Assembly: GCA_000799755.1 (NCBI GenBank) | Contig: JUHI01000012.1 | Location: 120,109 to 184,108, forward strand | Direction: 5' to 3' | Length of the DNA stretch: 64,000 nucleotides | Source of the DNA: Martinezella tropici | GTDB lineage: Bacteria; Pseudomonadota; Alphaproteobacteria; Rhizobiales; Rhizobiaceae | In this document: positions 52,454 to 61,447 of the stretch, in pieces | Layout: each line of letters begins with the position of its first letter | How positions within the stretch are numbered: position 1 is the first letter of the stretch | Position numbers and translations under genes: made by a program | The notes under the pieces: generated by a model | Database searches by the model: none | What the model was told of the DNA's origin: nothing | The model's input: only the letters and a program-made list of their open reading frames with translations

Positions 52454-52643
52454 CGATGGTGCCGCCTGCGGATCGATCCCGATGGCGGCTGAAAAGGGAA
52501 CACGGTGCGGATTACCCATCAGGGGCCAAGACCGTGGCTGCCCCCGCAACTGTAAGCGGAGAGCGCGTTCGCAGCACGCCACTGGCTTTATGCCGGGAAG
52601 GCGCGAACGGGCTGTGACCCGTAAGCCAGGAGACCTGCCATCG
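52454..52643 (+). ncRNA. Cobalamin (AdoCbl) riboswitch
   Basis: P1 is formed by CGATGG (52454-52459) and CCATCG (52638-52643). Conserved elements follow in order: GAAAAGGGAACACGGTG, the core GCCAAGACCGTGGCTGCCCC and CGCAACTGTAAGCGG, the variable arm, and GACCCGTAAGCCAGGAGACC near the 3' side. It represses downstream genes when adenosylcobalamin binds. It controls the DUF1636 protein and the ABC importer, which are therefore B12-linked. Confidence 0.95.
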
Positions 52644-52764
52644 AGGATATCAACTGCAACGGACGGGGTGTTCCGATGGAAAATCAGTGGTTGGGCGAAG
52701 GCGCCGTTGTGCGCGCCGGCCCTCTATTGACTGTGCCTCCGGCGAAATCTCCGGGAGGCATCTC

Positions 52765-53178
52765 ATGGACAAAGCAAAAGAGGCGATGCATCGGATCACC
52801 GTATGCACGAATTGCCGCCACGTCGACAGGCCGTGCCGGCCCGGCCTCGATCTCTTGAAACACCTGCAAGCGGCCATGTCCGAGGCAGGCGAAGCACTTT
52901 CCGACGATTTCAGCCTCTCGGGCAGTGTCTGCATGGCAGGCTGCGAGCGGCCATGCACGGTCGCCTTTCAGGCGAGGGCGAAAGCGACCTATCTCTTCGG
53001 CGACATCGAGGACGCGACCGATATCGGCGCCCTCGTTGCCTTCGCTCGGCTTTATCAGGATCGACCCGACGGGCTCACGCGCGAAAGCGAACGCCCAAGC
53101 GCGCTCGGCGGCAAGACGCTTGCGCGCATCCCCGCCGCCATCGTTGCGGCCGAATACCAGCCGTCGCCGTTGCAATAG
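52765..53178 (+). CDS. DUF1636 family metal-binding protein
   Basis: 137 residues. Cysteines lie at 14, 17 and 24 (VCTNCRHVDRPC) and 56, 60 and 64 (VCMAGCERPC), a thioredoxin-like ferredoxin (2Fe-2S) or metal-binding pattern. GGGAGG precedes the ATG. It is the first gene after the cobalamin riboswitch; DUF1636 genes are often linked to cobalamin or cobalt genes. The function is not established. Confidence 0.85.
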   Translation: MDKAKEAMHRITVCTNCRHVDRPCRPGLDLLKHLQAAMSEAGEALSDDFSLSGSVCMAGCERPCTVAFQARAKATYLFGDIEDATDIGALVAFARLYQDRPDGLTRESERPSALGGKTLARIPAAIVAAEYQPSPLQ

Positions 53179-53187
53179 GAGCCGACG

Positions 53188-53967
53188 ATGTCCGTACGAA
53201 GCGCGCGATTGGACGCCGATGGCGTCACCTGGGGAGCCCAGAAGGGCATGCCCATCATCAGCGGCATCACATTGTCCGTCGAAGCCGGCGCCCGGCTGGC
53301 TATCATCGGTCCGAACGGGGCGGGTAAATCAACCTTGCTCCGCTGCCTTTATCGCGGTCTCAAGCCGCAGCGCGGTTCGGTGCGCCTCGACGGCGTCGAT
53401 CTTTGGTCCATCGGCCCGCGAGAGGTCGCGCAGCGCATCGCCGTCGTACCGCAGGAAACACCTGACAGCTTTCCGTTCAGCGTCCGCGATGTGGTGCTGA
53501 TGGGGCGCATCCCGCATCGCAAGGGCATGGCGCGCTGGAACGATCGCGACCATGACGTGACGACCGGGGCCCTGGCGCGGCTGGAGCTGGAATCTCTGGC
53601 GCTGAGGCAATTCGCGTCACTCTCAGGCGGCGAAAAGCAGCGGGCATTGATCGCACGCGCCTTAGCCCAGGAGCCGGAACTCATCATCCTCGACGAGCCG
53701 ACCAATCACCTCGATATCCGGCACCAGCTCGAAATTCTGGAACTGCTCAAGGGGCTGGGGCCGACGATCGTCACGACGCTGCACGACATCAACCTTGCAG
53801 CAGACTTCGCGACACAGGTCGCCGTTATGGATTGCGGCCGGCTCACGGGGCAGGGCGAACCGGCCGAAGTCCTGACCGTCGAGCACGTATCGAACGCATT
53901 CCGTGTCGGCGCCCGCCTGCATCGCACCGATAACGGCCCGCAACGATTTTCATTCTCTCTTCGATAG
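53188..53967 (+). CDS. ABC transporter ATP-binding protein (BtuD/FepC family)
   Basis: 259 residues. Walker A GPNGAGKST is at 41-49, signature LSGGEKQRALIARAL near 148-162, Walker B LIILDEPTNHLD, and switch His in TTLHDINLA. The family energises vitamin B12, siderophore or heme import. It starts ten bases after the DUF1636 stop and is followed by the binding-protein gene, so operon structure is clear. Confidence 0.92.
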   Translation: MSVRSARLDADGVTWGAQKGMPIISGITLSVEAGARLAIIGPNGAGKSTLLRCLYRGLKPQRGSVRLDGVDLWSIGPREVAQRIAVVPQETPDSFPFSVRDVVLMGRIPHRKGMARWNDRDHDVTTGALARLELESLALRQFASLSGGEKQRALIARALAQEPELIILDEPTNHLDIRHQLEILELLKGLGPTIVTTLHDINLAADFATQVAVMDCGRLTGQGEPAEVLTVEHVSNAFRVGARLHRTDNGPQRFSFSLR

Positions 53968-53987
53968 TTAGATCATTGGAGTCATTC

Positions 53988-54947
53988 ATGTTTTCTCGCA
54001 TATCCTCTTCTGCAGCAGTCTTGCTTCTCGGAAGCTTGCTCGCGGGCGCGGCGCTGGCCGAACCCGTCACGGTGCGCAGCTGCAATCGCGACGTGACTTT
54101 CGACAAGGCGCCCGAGCGCGCCATCTCGAATGATGTCAACCTCACGGAAATGATGCTGGCGCTGAAGCTTCAGGATCGTATGGTCGGCTATACCGGCGTT
54201 TCCGGCTGGAAGACGCTGGACGAGAAGCTGCGCGAAGGCGTGAAAGAGCTGCCGGAGCTGTCGCCGAAATATCCGAGCAAGGAGGTGCTGCTCGGTGCCA
54301 ATGCGGATTTCTTCTTTGCCGGCTGGAATTACGGCATGAAGGTGGGTGGCGAGGTGACGCCGGAAACCCTGGCTCCCCTCGGCATCAAGGTCTATGAGCT
54401 GACGGAATCCTGCATCTTCGTCATGCAGAAGAACAAGCCGACCATGGACGATATGTTCGTGGATCTCCTCAACCTCGGCAAGATTTTCCGCGTTGAGGAC
54501 AGGGCGGAAGCGCTCGTTTCCGGCTATCGCAAGCAGCTTGCCGAGATTCAGGCGAAGATCGGCCATGTCGACAAGCCAACCCGCGTCTTCGTTTATGATT
54601 CCGGCGAGGAAAAGCCGTTCACTTCGGGCCGCTACGGCATTCCGACCGCGATGATAGAGGCGGCAGGCGGCGTCAACGTCATGGATGACGTCGAGAAGAG
54701 CTGGACGGAAGTCTCCTGGGAGCCGGTCATCGAGAAGAACCCGGAAGTGATCGTTATCGTCGATTATGGCCAGGTGACCGCTGCGCAGAAAATCGCCTTT
54801 CTCAAGGGCAATCCGGCCTTCAAGAACATCGATGCGGTGAAGAACGACCGTTTCGTCGTGCTGCCTTATGTCGAGGCGACGCCGGGGCCGCGTAATATCG
54901 AGGCCATCGCCACGCTGGCCAAGGCGTTTCATCCGAGCGCGCTGTAA
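53988..54947 (+). CDS. ABC transporter substrate-binding protein (BtuF/FepB family)
   Basis: 319 residues; the ATG at 53988 has GGAG six bases earlier, so an in-frame TTG at 53976 is unlikely. A signal peptide (MFSRISSSAAVLLLGSLLAG) precedes the helical-backbone binding fold: APERAISNDVNLTEMMLAL near the start, YPSKEVLLGANADFFF, and the C-terminal PEVIVIVDYG. Periplasmic capture of a cobalamin-like or siderophore ligand; the riboswitch favours a corrinoid. Confidence 0.88.
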   Translation: MFSRISSSAAVLLLGSLLAGAALAEPVTVRSCNRDVTFDKAPERAISNDVNLTEMMLALKLQDRMVGYTGVSGWKTLDEKLREGVKELPELSPKYPSKEVLLGANADFFFAGWNYGMKVGGEVTPETLAPLGIKVYELTESCIFVMQKNKPTMDDMFVDLLNLGKIFRVEDRAEALVSGYRKQLAEIQAKIGHVDKPTRVFVYDSGEEKPFTSGRYGIPTAMIEAAGGVNVMDDVEKSWTEVSWEPVIEKNPEVIVIVDYGQVTAAQKIAFLKGNPAFKNIDAVKNDRFVVLPYVEATPGPRNIEAIATLAKAFHPSAL

Positions 54948-55009
54948 ATGTCGGCAATGCAGATCCGTCCGGTCGATCATCGGGCGGATCTCTTCCTCAA
55001 GATCCAAAT

Positions 55010-56026
55010 ATGCGCCTCAACCTCTCCATTCTGATCCTCCTGCTTGCCGCGGGCTTCATCCTGTCGATTACCGCCGGGGTGTCGTTCGGCTCGGCCTCCA
55101 TTCCATTTTCCACCGTCTGGTCGATCGTCGGCAACAAGCTGCATGCAGGCAGCTTTCCGGTCACGTGGTCCAGCGGCCAGGAAAGCATCGTCTGGGATGT
55201 CCGCTTCCCGCGCGTCGTGCTGGCGGCGCTCGTCGGGGCGGGGCTTGCCATCACTGGTGCCGTCCTGCAGGCGCTGACGCGAAACCCATTGGCGGACCCG
55301 CATCTTCTTGGCGTATCCTCCGGGGCGGCGTTCGGCGCCATTCTGGCGCTATTGCATACCGGGTTGATCCTCGGTCTGCTGACGGTGCCGTTGTTCGCCT
55401 TCACGGGCGCGTTGCTCGCGACCGCGGCCGTGGGGTTGACGACGCGCCTGACACGATCGCATTCGGCCGATCGGCTCGTCCTGTCGGGCGTGGCGGTCGC
55501 CTTCGTCTTCACCGCACTCGGTAACCTCCTGATCTTTCTGGGCGATCCGAGAGCGGCCAATACCGTTGTCTTCTGGATGCTGGGCGGGTTGGGACTGGCG
55601 CAGTGGCAGCACCTGATCTATCCAGCCGGCATTCTGCTGCTTTGCCTCGCCTTGCTTCTGCCGAAGACGAGGGAACTCAATGCGCTTGCGATGGGCGATG
55701 AAACGGCTGTCACGCTTGGAATTCCCGTCGTGCGGTTCCGTCTGCTGCTGTTCGTCGTCACGGCATTGCTGACGGGCGTCATGGTCGCGTTTTCGGGCGC
55801 CATCGGTTTCGTCGGATTGATGGTTCCGCATTTCGTGCGGCTGATCGTCGGCGGCGACAATGTGCGCGTCGTGCCGCTGAGTGCCGCTTTCGGCGCGCTG
55901 GCGCTGATTTGGGCCGATATCGTCGCGCGGCTGATCATGGCGCCGGAGGACATGCCGATCGGCGTCGTCACCGGGTTGGTCGGGGGGATAGCGTTCATCC
56001 TGATCCTGCGAAGCGGGCGCGCATAG
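55010..56026 (+). CDS. ABC transporter permease (BtuC/FecCD family)
   Basis: 338 residues with about ten membrane helices. FecCD-family hallmarks are RFPRVVLAALVGAGLAITGA, LTRNPLADPHLLGVSSGAAF and IGFVGLMVPHFVRLIVGGDN. It completes the importer with the ATPase and binding protein. The ATG at 55010 has only a weak ribosome site and lies 62 bases after the binding-protein stop. Confidence 0.92.
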   Translation: MRLNLSILILLLAAGFILSITAGVSFGSASIPFSTVWSIVGNKLHAGSFPVTWSSGQESIVWDVRFPRVVLAALVGAGLAITGAVLQALTRNPLADPHLLGVSSGAAFGAILALLHTGLILGLLTVPLFAFTGALLATAAVGLTTRLTRSHSADRLVLSGVAVAFVFTALGNLLIFLGDPRAANTVVFWMLGGLGLAQWQHLIYPAGILLLCLALLLPKTRELNALAMGDETAVTLGIPVVRFRLLLFVVTALLTGVMVAFSGAIGFVGLMVPHFVRLIVGGDNVRVVPLSAAFGALALIWADIVARLIMAPEDMPIGVVTGLVGGIAFILILRSGRA

Positions 56027-56307
56027 ATCCACCCATTGCCAAGGCGTCTTCCTGGCCTATTTCCGGGCGGGCAATGACCGGTCCTACATGTCGTCTTCGG
56101 GTGAGGGCGAGCGATGCCCGGTTTCGCGTAAGGTTTGAGACCGGATAAGCAGTTAGAATGCCTTTGTGTCGCCTTTCTTTGTCTTACAAGGCTTACGCGT
56201 AAAGACTATGGAATTCGCAATCACACTATAGGACGACTCGGCTCTCCATTTTGCGGCGATTTCGGTCATCCACTGCCTGCGACTTTACGTGCAACGAGGA
56301 GCTTTGC

Positions 56308-58902
56308 TTGCGCCCGCTGAAATCTCGTCTTCTTCTGCTGCCCCTTTTGCTGCTGGCATTGGGTATTTTTGCGGCCGTTAATCCGCTGGCGGGCGGGCAT
56401 GCCTTTGCGCAGGATCAGCAGCCGGCCCAGGCTTCACAGCAAACCGATCAGCAGCCCACGCAGCTGGCAAACGGGCTGCTGGACGCGGCCGTTGCCGATC
56501 TCGGCAAGGCGAAGAAGGCCTATACGTCGCTACGGGACGCAGCCAAGCAGGCGACATTGGATGATGAAACGCTTGTGGCGCTATCCGGCCAGGTCGATGA
56601 TCTCAACCGGACGGTTGCTGCAATTTCCGCGCGCCTGAAACCCCGTACCACCGAGATCGATGCGCGCCTGACGCAGCTCGGCGCGGCCCCCAAGGAAGGC
56701 CAGCCGCCAGAGGCTCCGATCGTCACGCAGGAGCGCGATAGGCTCAATGCCGAGCGCTCGCAGATCAGCGCTGTCATCCTCGATGCGGACAATCTGACGG
56801 CGGAGACCAATCGATTGTCGATGCAGTTCATCGAGGCGCGCCGAAAGCTGTTTACCGAGACGCTGTTCAAGCGGACGGAAATTTCCGCCACGACATTCGA
56901 CGATGCGGGGGCGGCCCTCCTCGACGAAGGCGTCAAGTTCAGCAGTGCGGTGACGAGCTGGATCGGCTTCGTATTGAAAGCCAAGCTTGCATCGCTCCTG
57001 GCTGCCGTCTGCCTGTCGATCGGAGCGGCGCTGATATTTCTCTCCGGTGGGTATCGGCTCTTCCGCCGCTACTATGTGCAGGACGAGGCCGTCGAAGATC
57101 CGCCCTATATCAGCCGGCTCTCCGTCGCCTTCTGGTCGACCTTGATCCGGACGCTGTCATTGGCGGCTTTTCTCGTCACATCCTTCTTCTTCCTCTCCAA
57201 TTTCAACGTGCTGCGGCCCGACATCGCGCCGATATTGGCGGCGCTCTTCGGTTTCATCGGCCTCGTCTATTTCGTCGGCCGCCTCAGCAACGCCGTCTTC
57301 GCGCCGTTCCGGCCGCATTGGCGCCTGGTCAAGCTGTCGAACAAGGGGGCGCATTCGCTGACCTGGTGCCTACAGGCCATGGCCGTGGTCAACGGCTTGG
57401 ACTATGTTTTCGACCGCATCAGCGAGTCCATGGGCTCGCCGATTGTCGTGACCGTGGCGAAGAGCTTTCTCGCGGCGCTGTTGATCGGCTTCATTCTGAT
57501 TGCAGCTTCCTTCGGTTCGCCGATGCTGGCCAAGAATGGCGATCCGGATGCGCCGGGCCGGCGGTGGCCGCATGGCATGGCGATCATTCTTCGCATTCTC
57601 GGCATATCGGTGATCTTCATCTCGTTCATCGGCTACGTCGGACTTGCGCGCTTCATGGCAACGCAGATGATCGTGACGAGCGCGGTCGTGGCGACCATGT
57701 ATCTCGGCTTCCAGCTCGGCAAGGCCGTATCCAAGCAAGGGGTTTTTGCCGAGACGATCATCGGGCGGTTTCTGGAAAATCGCTTCCAGCTCGGCGAGGT
57801 CGCCCTTGACCAGGGTGGGCTTGCAGCGGGGCTTGCGACCTATGCCGTCGCCCTCCTGACGGGCATTCCCCTGATCCTGTTGTCCTGGGGATTCCATATT
57901 CAGGATCTGGAACTGATCGCCTACAGGCTGTTTACCGAAATCAAGATCGGCAACATATCGATCTCGCTGCTCGGCATCTGCGTCGGCATTCTGCTCTTTG
58001 CCGGCGGCTATCTGGTGACGCGCTGGTTCCAGCGCTGGCTCGACAGCAATGTCATGGCGCGCGGCCAGGTGGATCTCGGCGTCCGCAACTCGGTGAAGAC
58101 GGGTATCGGCTATCTCGGTATTGCGGTCGCGTCGATCATCGCCATCTCGGCCGCGGGCATCGATTTGTCGAGCCTGGCGCTTGTCGCCAGCGCCTTGTCG
58201 GTCGGTATCGGTTTCGGCCTGCAGAATATCGTATCGAACTTCGTGTCCGGCCTGATCCTTCTGGTCGAGCGGCCGTTCAAGGTTGGTGACTGGATCGTGT
58301 CGGGCACGTCGGAAGGCATCGTCAAGCGCATCTCGGTGCGCGCGACCGAGATCGAGACCTTCCGCAAGCAGTCGATCATCGTACCGAATTCGGAGCTCAT
58401 CAACGCTTCGGTCGGTAACTGGACGCATCGCAACAGGCTTGCCCGTTCCGAGATCCCGGTTTCCGTCAGCTACGATGCCGATCCGCGCAAGGTCATGGAT
58501 ATCCTGTTGGAGTTGGTGCGCTCGATCCCGAAAGTTCTCAGAAATCCGGAGCCGCATGTCGAATTCCTACGCTTCGGCCCGTCCTCGCTCGATTTTGAAA
58601 TGCGCTTCTATCTGTCCGATCTTTCCGACGGTATGGAAATCCGCAACAGTCTTCGCATCGAAATCCTGAAGCGCTTCAAGGAAGAGGGCATCTCCATTCC
58701 CTATCCGCATCAGGAACTGCATATCGTTCGCGATGGCAGAAGGGGCAGGGCATCGGATATTGCCGCCGATGCATTGACGGATTCCGCCGACGGGCCTGAA
58801 GTTGAGGATGACATGACGGAAGCTCGTGCCCTGCCGACAGAGGACAAGGCGCCGGAGCCAAAGACGCTCGGCCGCCGTCGCGGCAGGACCGCTGCGGAGT
58901 AA
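56308..58902 (+). CDS. MscS-family mechanosensitive channel with DUF3772 N-terminus
   Basis: 864 residues from TTG at 56308 with AGGAG seven bases upstream. A signal peptide (SRLLLLPLLLLALGIFAAV) and a ~150-residue periplasmic, helical DUF3772 domain precede about ten membrane helices (230-650). The MscS core follows: GIGFGLQNIVSNFVSGLILL and VERPFKVGDWIVSG, then the cytoplasmic beta-rich region with IVPNSELINASVGNWTHRN. The tail (805-864) is acidic and disordered. It relieves hypo-osmotic stress at the inner membrane. Confidence 0.92.
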   Translation: MRPLKSRLLLLPLLLLALGIFAAVNPLAGGHAFAQDQQPAQASQQTDQQPTQLANGLLDAAVADLGKAKKAYTSLRDAAKQATLDDETLVALSGQVDDLNRTVAAISARLKPRTTEIDARLTQLGAAPKEGQPPEAPIVTQERDRLNAERSQISAVILDADNLTAETNRLSMQFIEARRKLFTETLFKRTEISATTFDDAGAALLDEGVKFSSAVTSWIGFVLKAKLASLLAAVCLSIGAALIFLSGGYRLFRRYYVQDEAVEDPPYISRLSVAFWSTLIRTLSLAAFLVTSFFFLSNFNVLRPDIAPILAALFGFIGLVYFVGRLSNAVFAPFRPHWRLVKLSNKGAHSLTWCLQAMAVVNGLDYVFDRISESMGSPIVVTVAKSFLAALLIGFILIAASFGSPMLAKNGDPDAPGRRWPHGMAIILRILGISVIFISFIGYVGLARFMATQMIVTSAVVATMYLGFQLGKAVSKQGVFAETIIGRFLENRFQLGEVALDQGGLAAGLATYAVALLTGIPLILLSWGFHIQDLELIAYRLFTEIKIGNISISLLGICVGILLFAGGYLVTRWFQRWLDSNVMARGQVDLGVRNSVKTGIGYLGIAVASIIAISAAGIDLSSLALVASALSVGIGFGLQNIVSNFVSGLILLVERPFKVGDWIVSGTSEGIVKRISVRATEIETFRKQSIIVPNSELINASVGNWTHRNRLARSEIPVSVSYDADPRKVMDILLELVRSIPKVLRNPEPHVEFLRFGPSSLDFEMRFYLSDLSDGMEIRNSLRIEILKRFKEEGISIPYPHQELHIVRDGRRGRASDIAADALTDSADGPEVEDDMTEARALPTEDKAPEPKTLGRRRGRTAAE

Positions 58903-59059
58903 CGATCCGCGGCTGAGCCGGCTGAAGCACGGCGCATCCGGAAAGGCGCAGTTCACGCGATTTTCTTCATCTCCGGGAAACCAGCCGGCTTAACAAATAC
59001 GCAAAGGCTTTGTTCTAAAAAAATACAGAGGGGATCATTTTCAAAAACAGGTTTCAATT

Positions 59060-59881
59060 ATGCCATTTCTGGGTGTTTCGGGGATGCAATACTCCGGTGC
59101 GTCTCTTGCCGGCTCGCGTATTCTTCTCGTAGAGGATTCCAATCTTTTCACCTCGATGGTTCGGGCGAAGCTGAAAGAGCTTCTGGATATCGACGTCGAG
59201 ATCTGCCGCAGTTTCGATGAGTTGCAGCTCGCTTACGACAAATCCTCGGAGCCCATTAAGCTCGCAATCTCGAACATGAACCTGCCGGGGGCCGAAAAAG
59301 GTGAAGCCCTGGCCTATCTTCTCGACCTCAGCATTCCGACGATCGCCTTCACCGGCACCTTTCTCGAGGGTACGCGCGACGAGCTGATCGCCAAGGATGT
59401 GGTCGACTACATTCTCAAGGACAATGTATTTGCCGTGGATATGCTGGCGGAATCGATCTGCCGGTTTCTCACAAACCACCGTCACCACGTTCTCATCGTC
59501 GACGACAGCGCGACGGCGCGCGCTTTGCTGTCAAGCCGGCTGAAACGCTACAATTTCCGCGTCAGCGTTGCGGAGAATGGTGCCAAGGCACTCGAAATCC
59601 TGAAGACCAGCCCGGATATCGGCCTTATGGTCACGGACTACAACATGCCGGACATGGATGGCTTCGAGCTGACGCGGCGTATCCGTTCGACGACCGGGTC
59701 GCATCAGTTGCGTATCATCGGCGTTTCCTCATCCAATAACCGGCTGCTTTCGGCGCGCTTCCTGAAAGCCGGAGGCAATGATTTCATCCTGCGGCCGTTC
59801 ATCGACGAGGAATTCTACTGCCGCGTAAATCAAAACCTCGACACGTTGTTGCAGATCCAGTCAGCTCGACCAATCGGCTAA
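59060..59881 (+). CDS. Double-receiver response regulator, first receiver degenerate
   Basis: 273 residues. REC1 (about 20-135) keeps the acidic pair Glu25-Asp26, but the phosphoacceptor Asp position is Asn72 (AISNMNLPG); REC2 (about 143-265) is intact with Asp149-Asp150 and Asp193 (VTDYNMPDMDG). There is no output domain. It aligns throughout with the N-terminal receivers of the diguanylate cyclase 195 bases downstream, whose REC1 has Asp72. The two look like duplicates, with this one acting as a phosphorylation-limited partner. Confidence 0.88.
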   Translation: MPFLGVSGMQYSGASLAGSRILLVEDSNLFTSMVRAKLKELLDIDVEICRSFDELQLAYDKSSEPIKLAISNMNLPGAEKGEALAYLLDLSIPTIAFTGTFLEGTRDELIAKDVVDYILKDNVFAVDMLAESICRFLTNHRHHVLIVDDSATARALLSSRLKRYNFRVSVAENGAKALEILKTSPDIGLMVTDYNMPDMDGFELTRRIRSTTGSHQLRIIGVSSSNNRLLSARFLKAGGNDFILRPFIDEEFYCRVNQNLDTLLQIQSARPIG

Positions 59882-60075
59882 AAGCTGTCGTCGGCGTACG
59901 ATCGTGCATGGCAATCCCGGAAAAATGTGAGGGAAAATCATTTTTATGTAAATCTCCGCAATCAGCGGTTCCAATTTTTTCACGAATCCTGTTCAGGATA
60001 ACAAAGAAGACGGTTGGCAGACCTGCGATTGACTGAAATTCGTGCGCCTGACGGTGTGGAAGGAATTGAAGGGAA

Positions 60076-61407
60076 ATGGTACTGCATGTGGGATCTCTCA
60101 GCGGCGGCGTCGGCCATCGCAATGGCAACCAGAAAATACTTCTGGTCGAGGATTCTCGCATGTTTTCGGCCGTGCTATCGCATCGGTTCGAAACCGAGCT
60201 CGGACTTGCCGTCACCCATTGCTCCTCGCTGAAAATGCTGAATGAGGCGCTGGCGGATGCCGGGCGCGGCTTCACCCTGGCGGTGATCGACCTTAACCTT
60301 CCCGATGCCGCGCATGGCGAAGCCTTGGATGTTGCTGTCGCTCACGACATTCCCACCATCGTCTTTACGGCATCGTTCGATATGGCGACGCGCAATCGCA
60401 TCATGGAGCGCAGCGTCGTCGATTATGTGCTGAAGGATGGCGAGTTCGCGCTCGACAATCTCGTCTCTTCCGTCAGGCGCGCCATTGCCAATCGCTCGAC
60501 GCGCGTTCTGGTTGTGGATGATGTGCCTTCGGCTCGAAAGATGCTGACGGATCTGTTGCATGCCCAGCAGTTTAAGGTCGCCGAAGCCGGCACGGGTATC
60601 GAAGCTCTGGCGATGCTCGAGACATTCGACGATATCGAGATCGTCGTCACCGACTACAATATGCCCGACATGAACGGCCATGAGCTGACTCGTCGCATTC
60701 GGCATCGCTACGGCTCCGATCGGATGCGAATTATCGGCATTTCGTCTTCGAACGATCGTTTGCTGTCTGCGACATTCCTGAAAGCGGGAGCCAGCGATTT
60801 CATTTATCGCCCCTTCGTTCCGGAGGAGCTGCAGTGCCGCATCGCATTGAATGTCGAGACATTGTCGCAGCTGAAACAATTGCGGGCGGCAGCGGCAAGC
60901 GACTATCTGACCGGGCTTTATAACCGGCGCTACTTTTTCGATCATGGTCCGCGTCTGGTCAACGAGTGCCTGCGCCGTCAGCGGCCGAGCTCGGTCGCCA
61001 TTCTCGATATCGATCACTTCAAGAACCTGAACGACACCTATGGGCACGAGATCGGCGATCATGTGCTGAAGGCTGTCGCTGGCAGGCTGCATGGGCTACT
61101 GGAAGGCACCGACAACCTGCTTTCCCGGCTTGGCGGGGAGGAATTCGCTATTCTTTTTGCTGAGATGAACTCGCGTGCTGCGACTGCGCTTTGCGATGAG
61201 GTCCGCCTCAGCCTTGCCAGCCTGAAGGTTCATGCCGACGATGAGGAGCTGTCGGTGACCGTTTCCATCGGCGTGGCGGAGATCGTCGGATATGAATCCT
61301 TCGACAATTACCTCAACGCCGCCGACCAGTTCCTCTACATGGCCAAGCACAATGGCCGCAATCAGGTCTATTCCGATTTCAAGATGACGCAAGAGGCGGC
61401 CCAGTAG
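60076..61407 (+). CDS. Diguanylate cyclase with two receiver domains
   Basis: 443 residues. REC1 has Glu25-Asp26 and Asp72 (VIDLNLPD); REC2 has Asp193 (VTDYNMPDMNG). The GGDEF domain (275-440) contains the catalytic GGEEF at 353-357 and DYLTGLYNRRYF; the inhibitory RxxD site upstream of GGEEF is absent. It makes cyclic-di-GMP. The layout (REC-REC-GGDEF) is that of PleD. ATG at 60076 has an oddly close GAAGGG (1-2 bases); an in-frame GTG four codons later is possible. Confidence 0.92.
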   Translation: MVLHVGSLSGGVGHRNGNQKILLVEDSRMFSAVLSHRFETELGLAVTHCSSLKMLNEALADAGRGFTLAVIDLNLPDAAHGEALDVAVAHDIPTIVFTASFDMATRNRIMERSVVDYVLKDGEFALDNLVSSVRRAIANRSTRVLVVDDVPSARKMLTDLLHAQQFKVAEAGTGIEALAMLETFDDIEIVVTDYNMPDMNGHELTRRIRHRYGSDRMRIIGISSSNDRLLSATFLKAGASDFIYRPFVPEELQCRIALNVETLSQLKQLRAAAASDYLTGLYNRRYFFDHGPRLVNECLRRQRPSSVAILDIDHFKNLNDTYGHEIGDHVLKAVAGRLHGLLEGTDNLLSRLGGEEFAILFAEMNSRAATALCDEVRLSLASLKVHADDEELSVTVSIGVAEIVGYESFDNYLNAADQFLYMAKHNGRNQVYSDFKMTQEAAQ

Positions 61408-61447
61408 GCCGCCTGTAATGCTCTATCCGTCTTGATTTCCGACGCTC

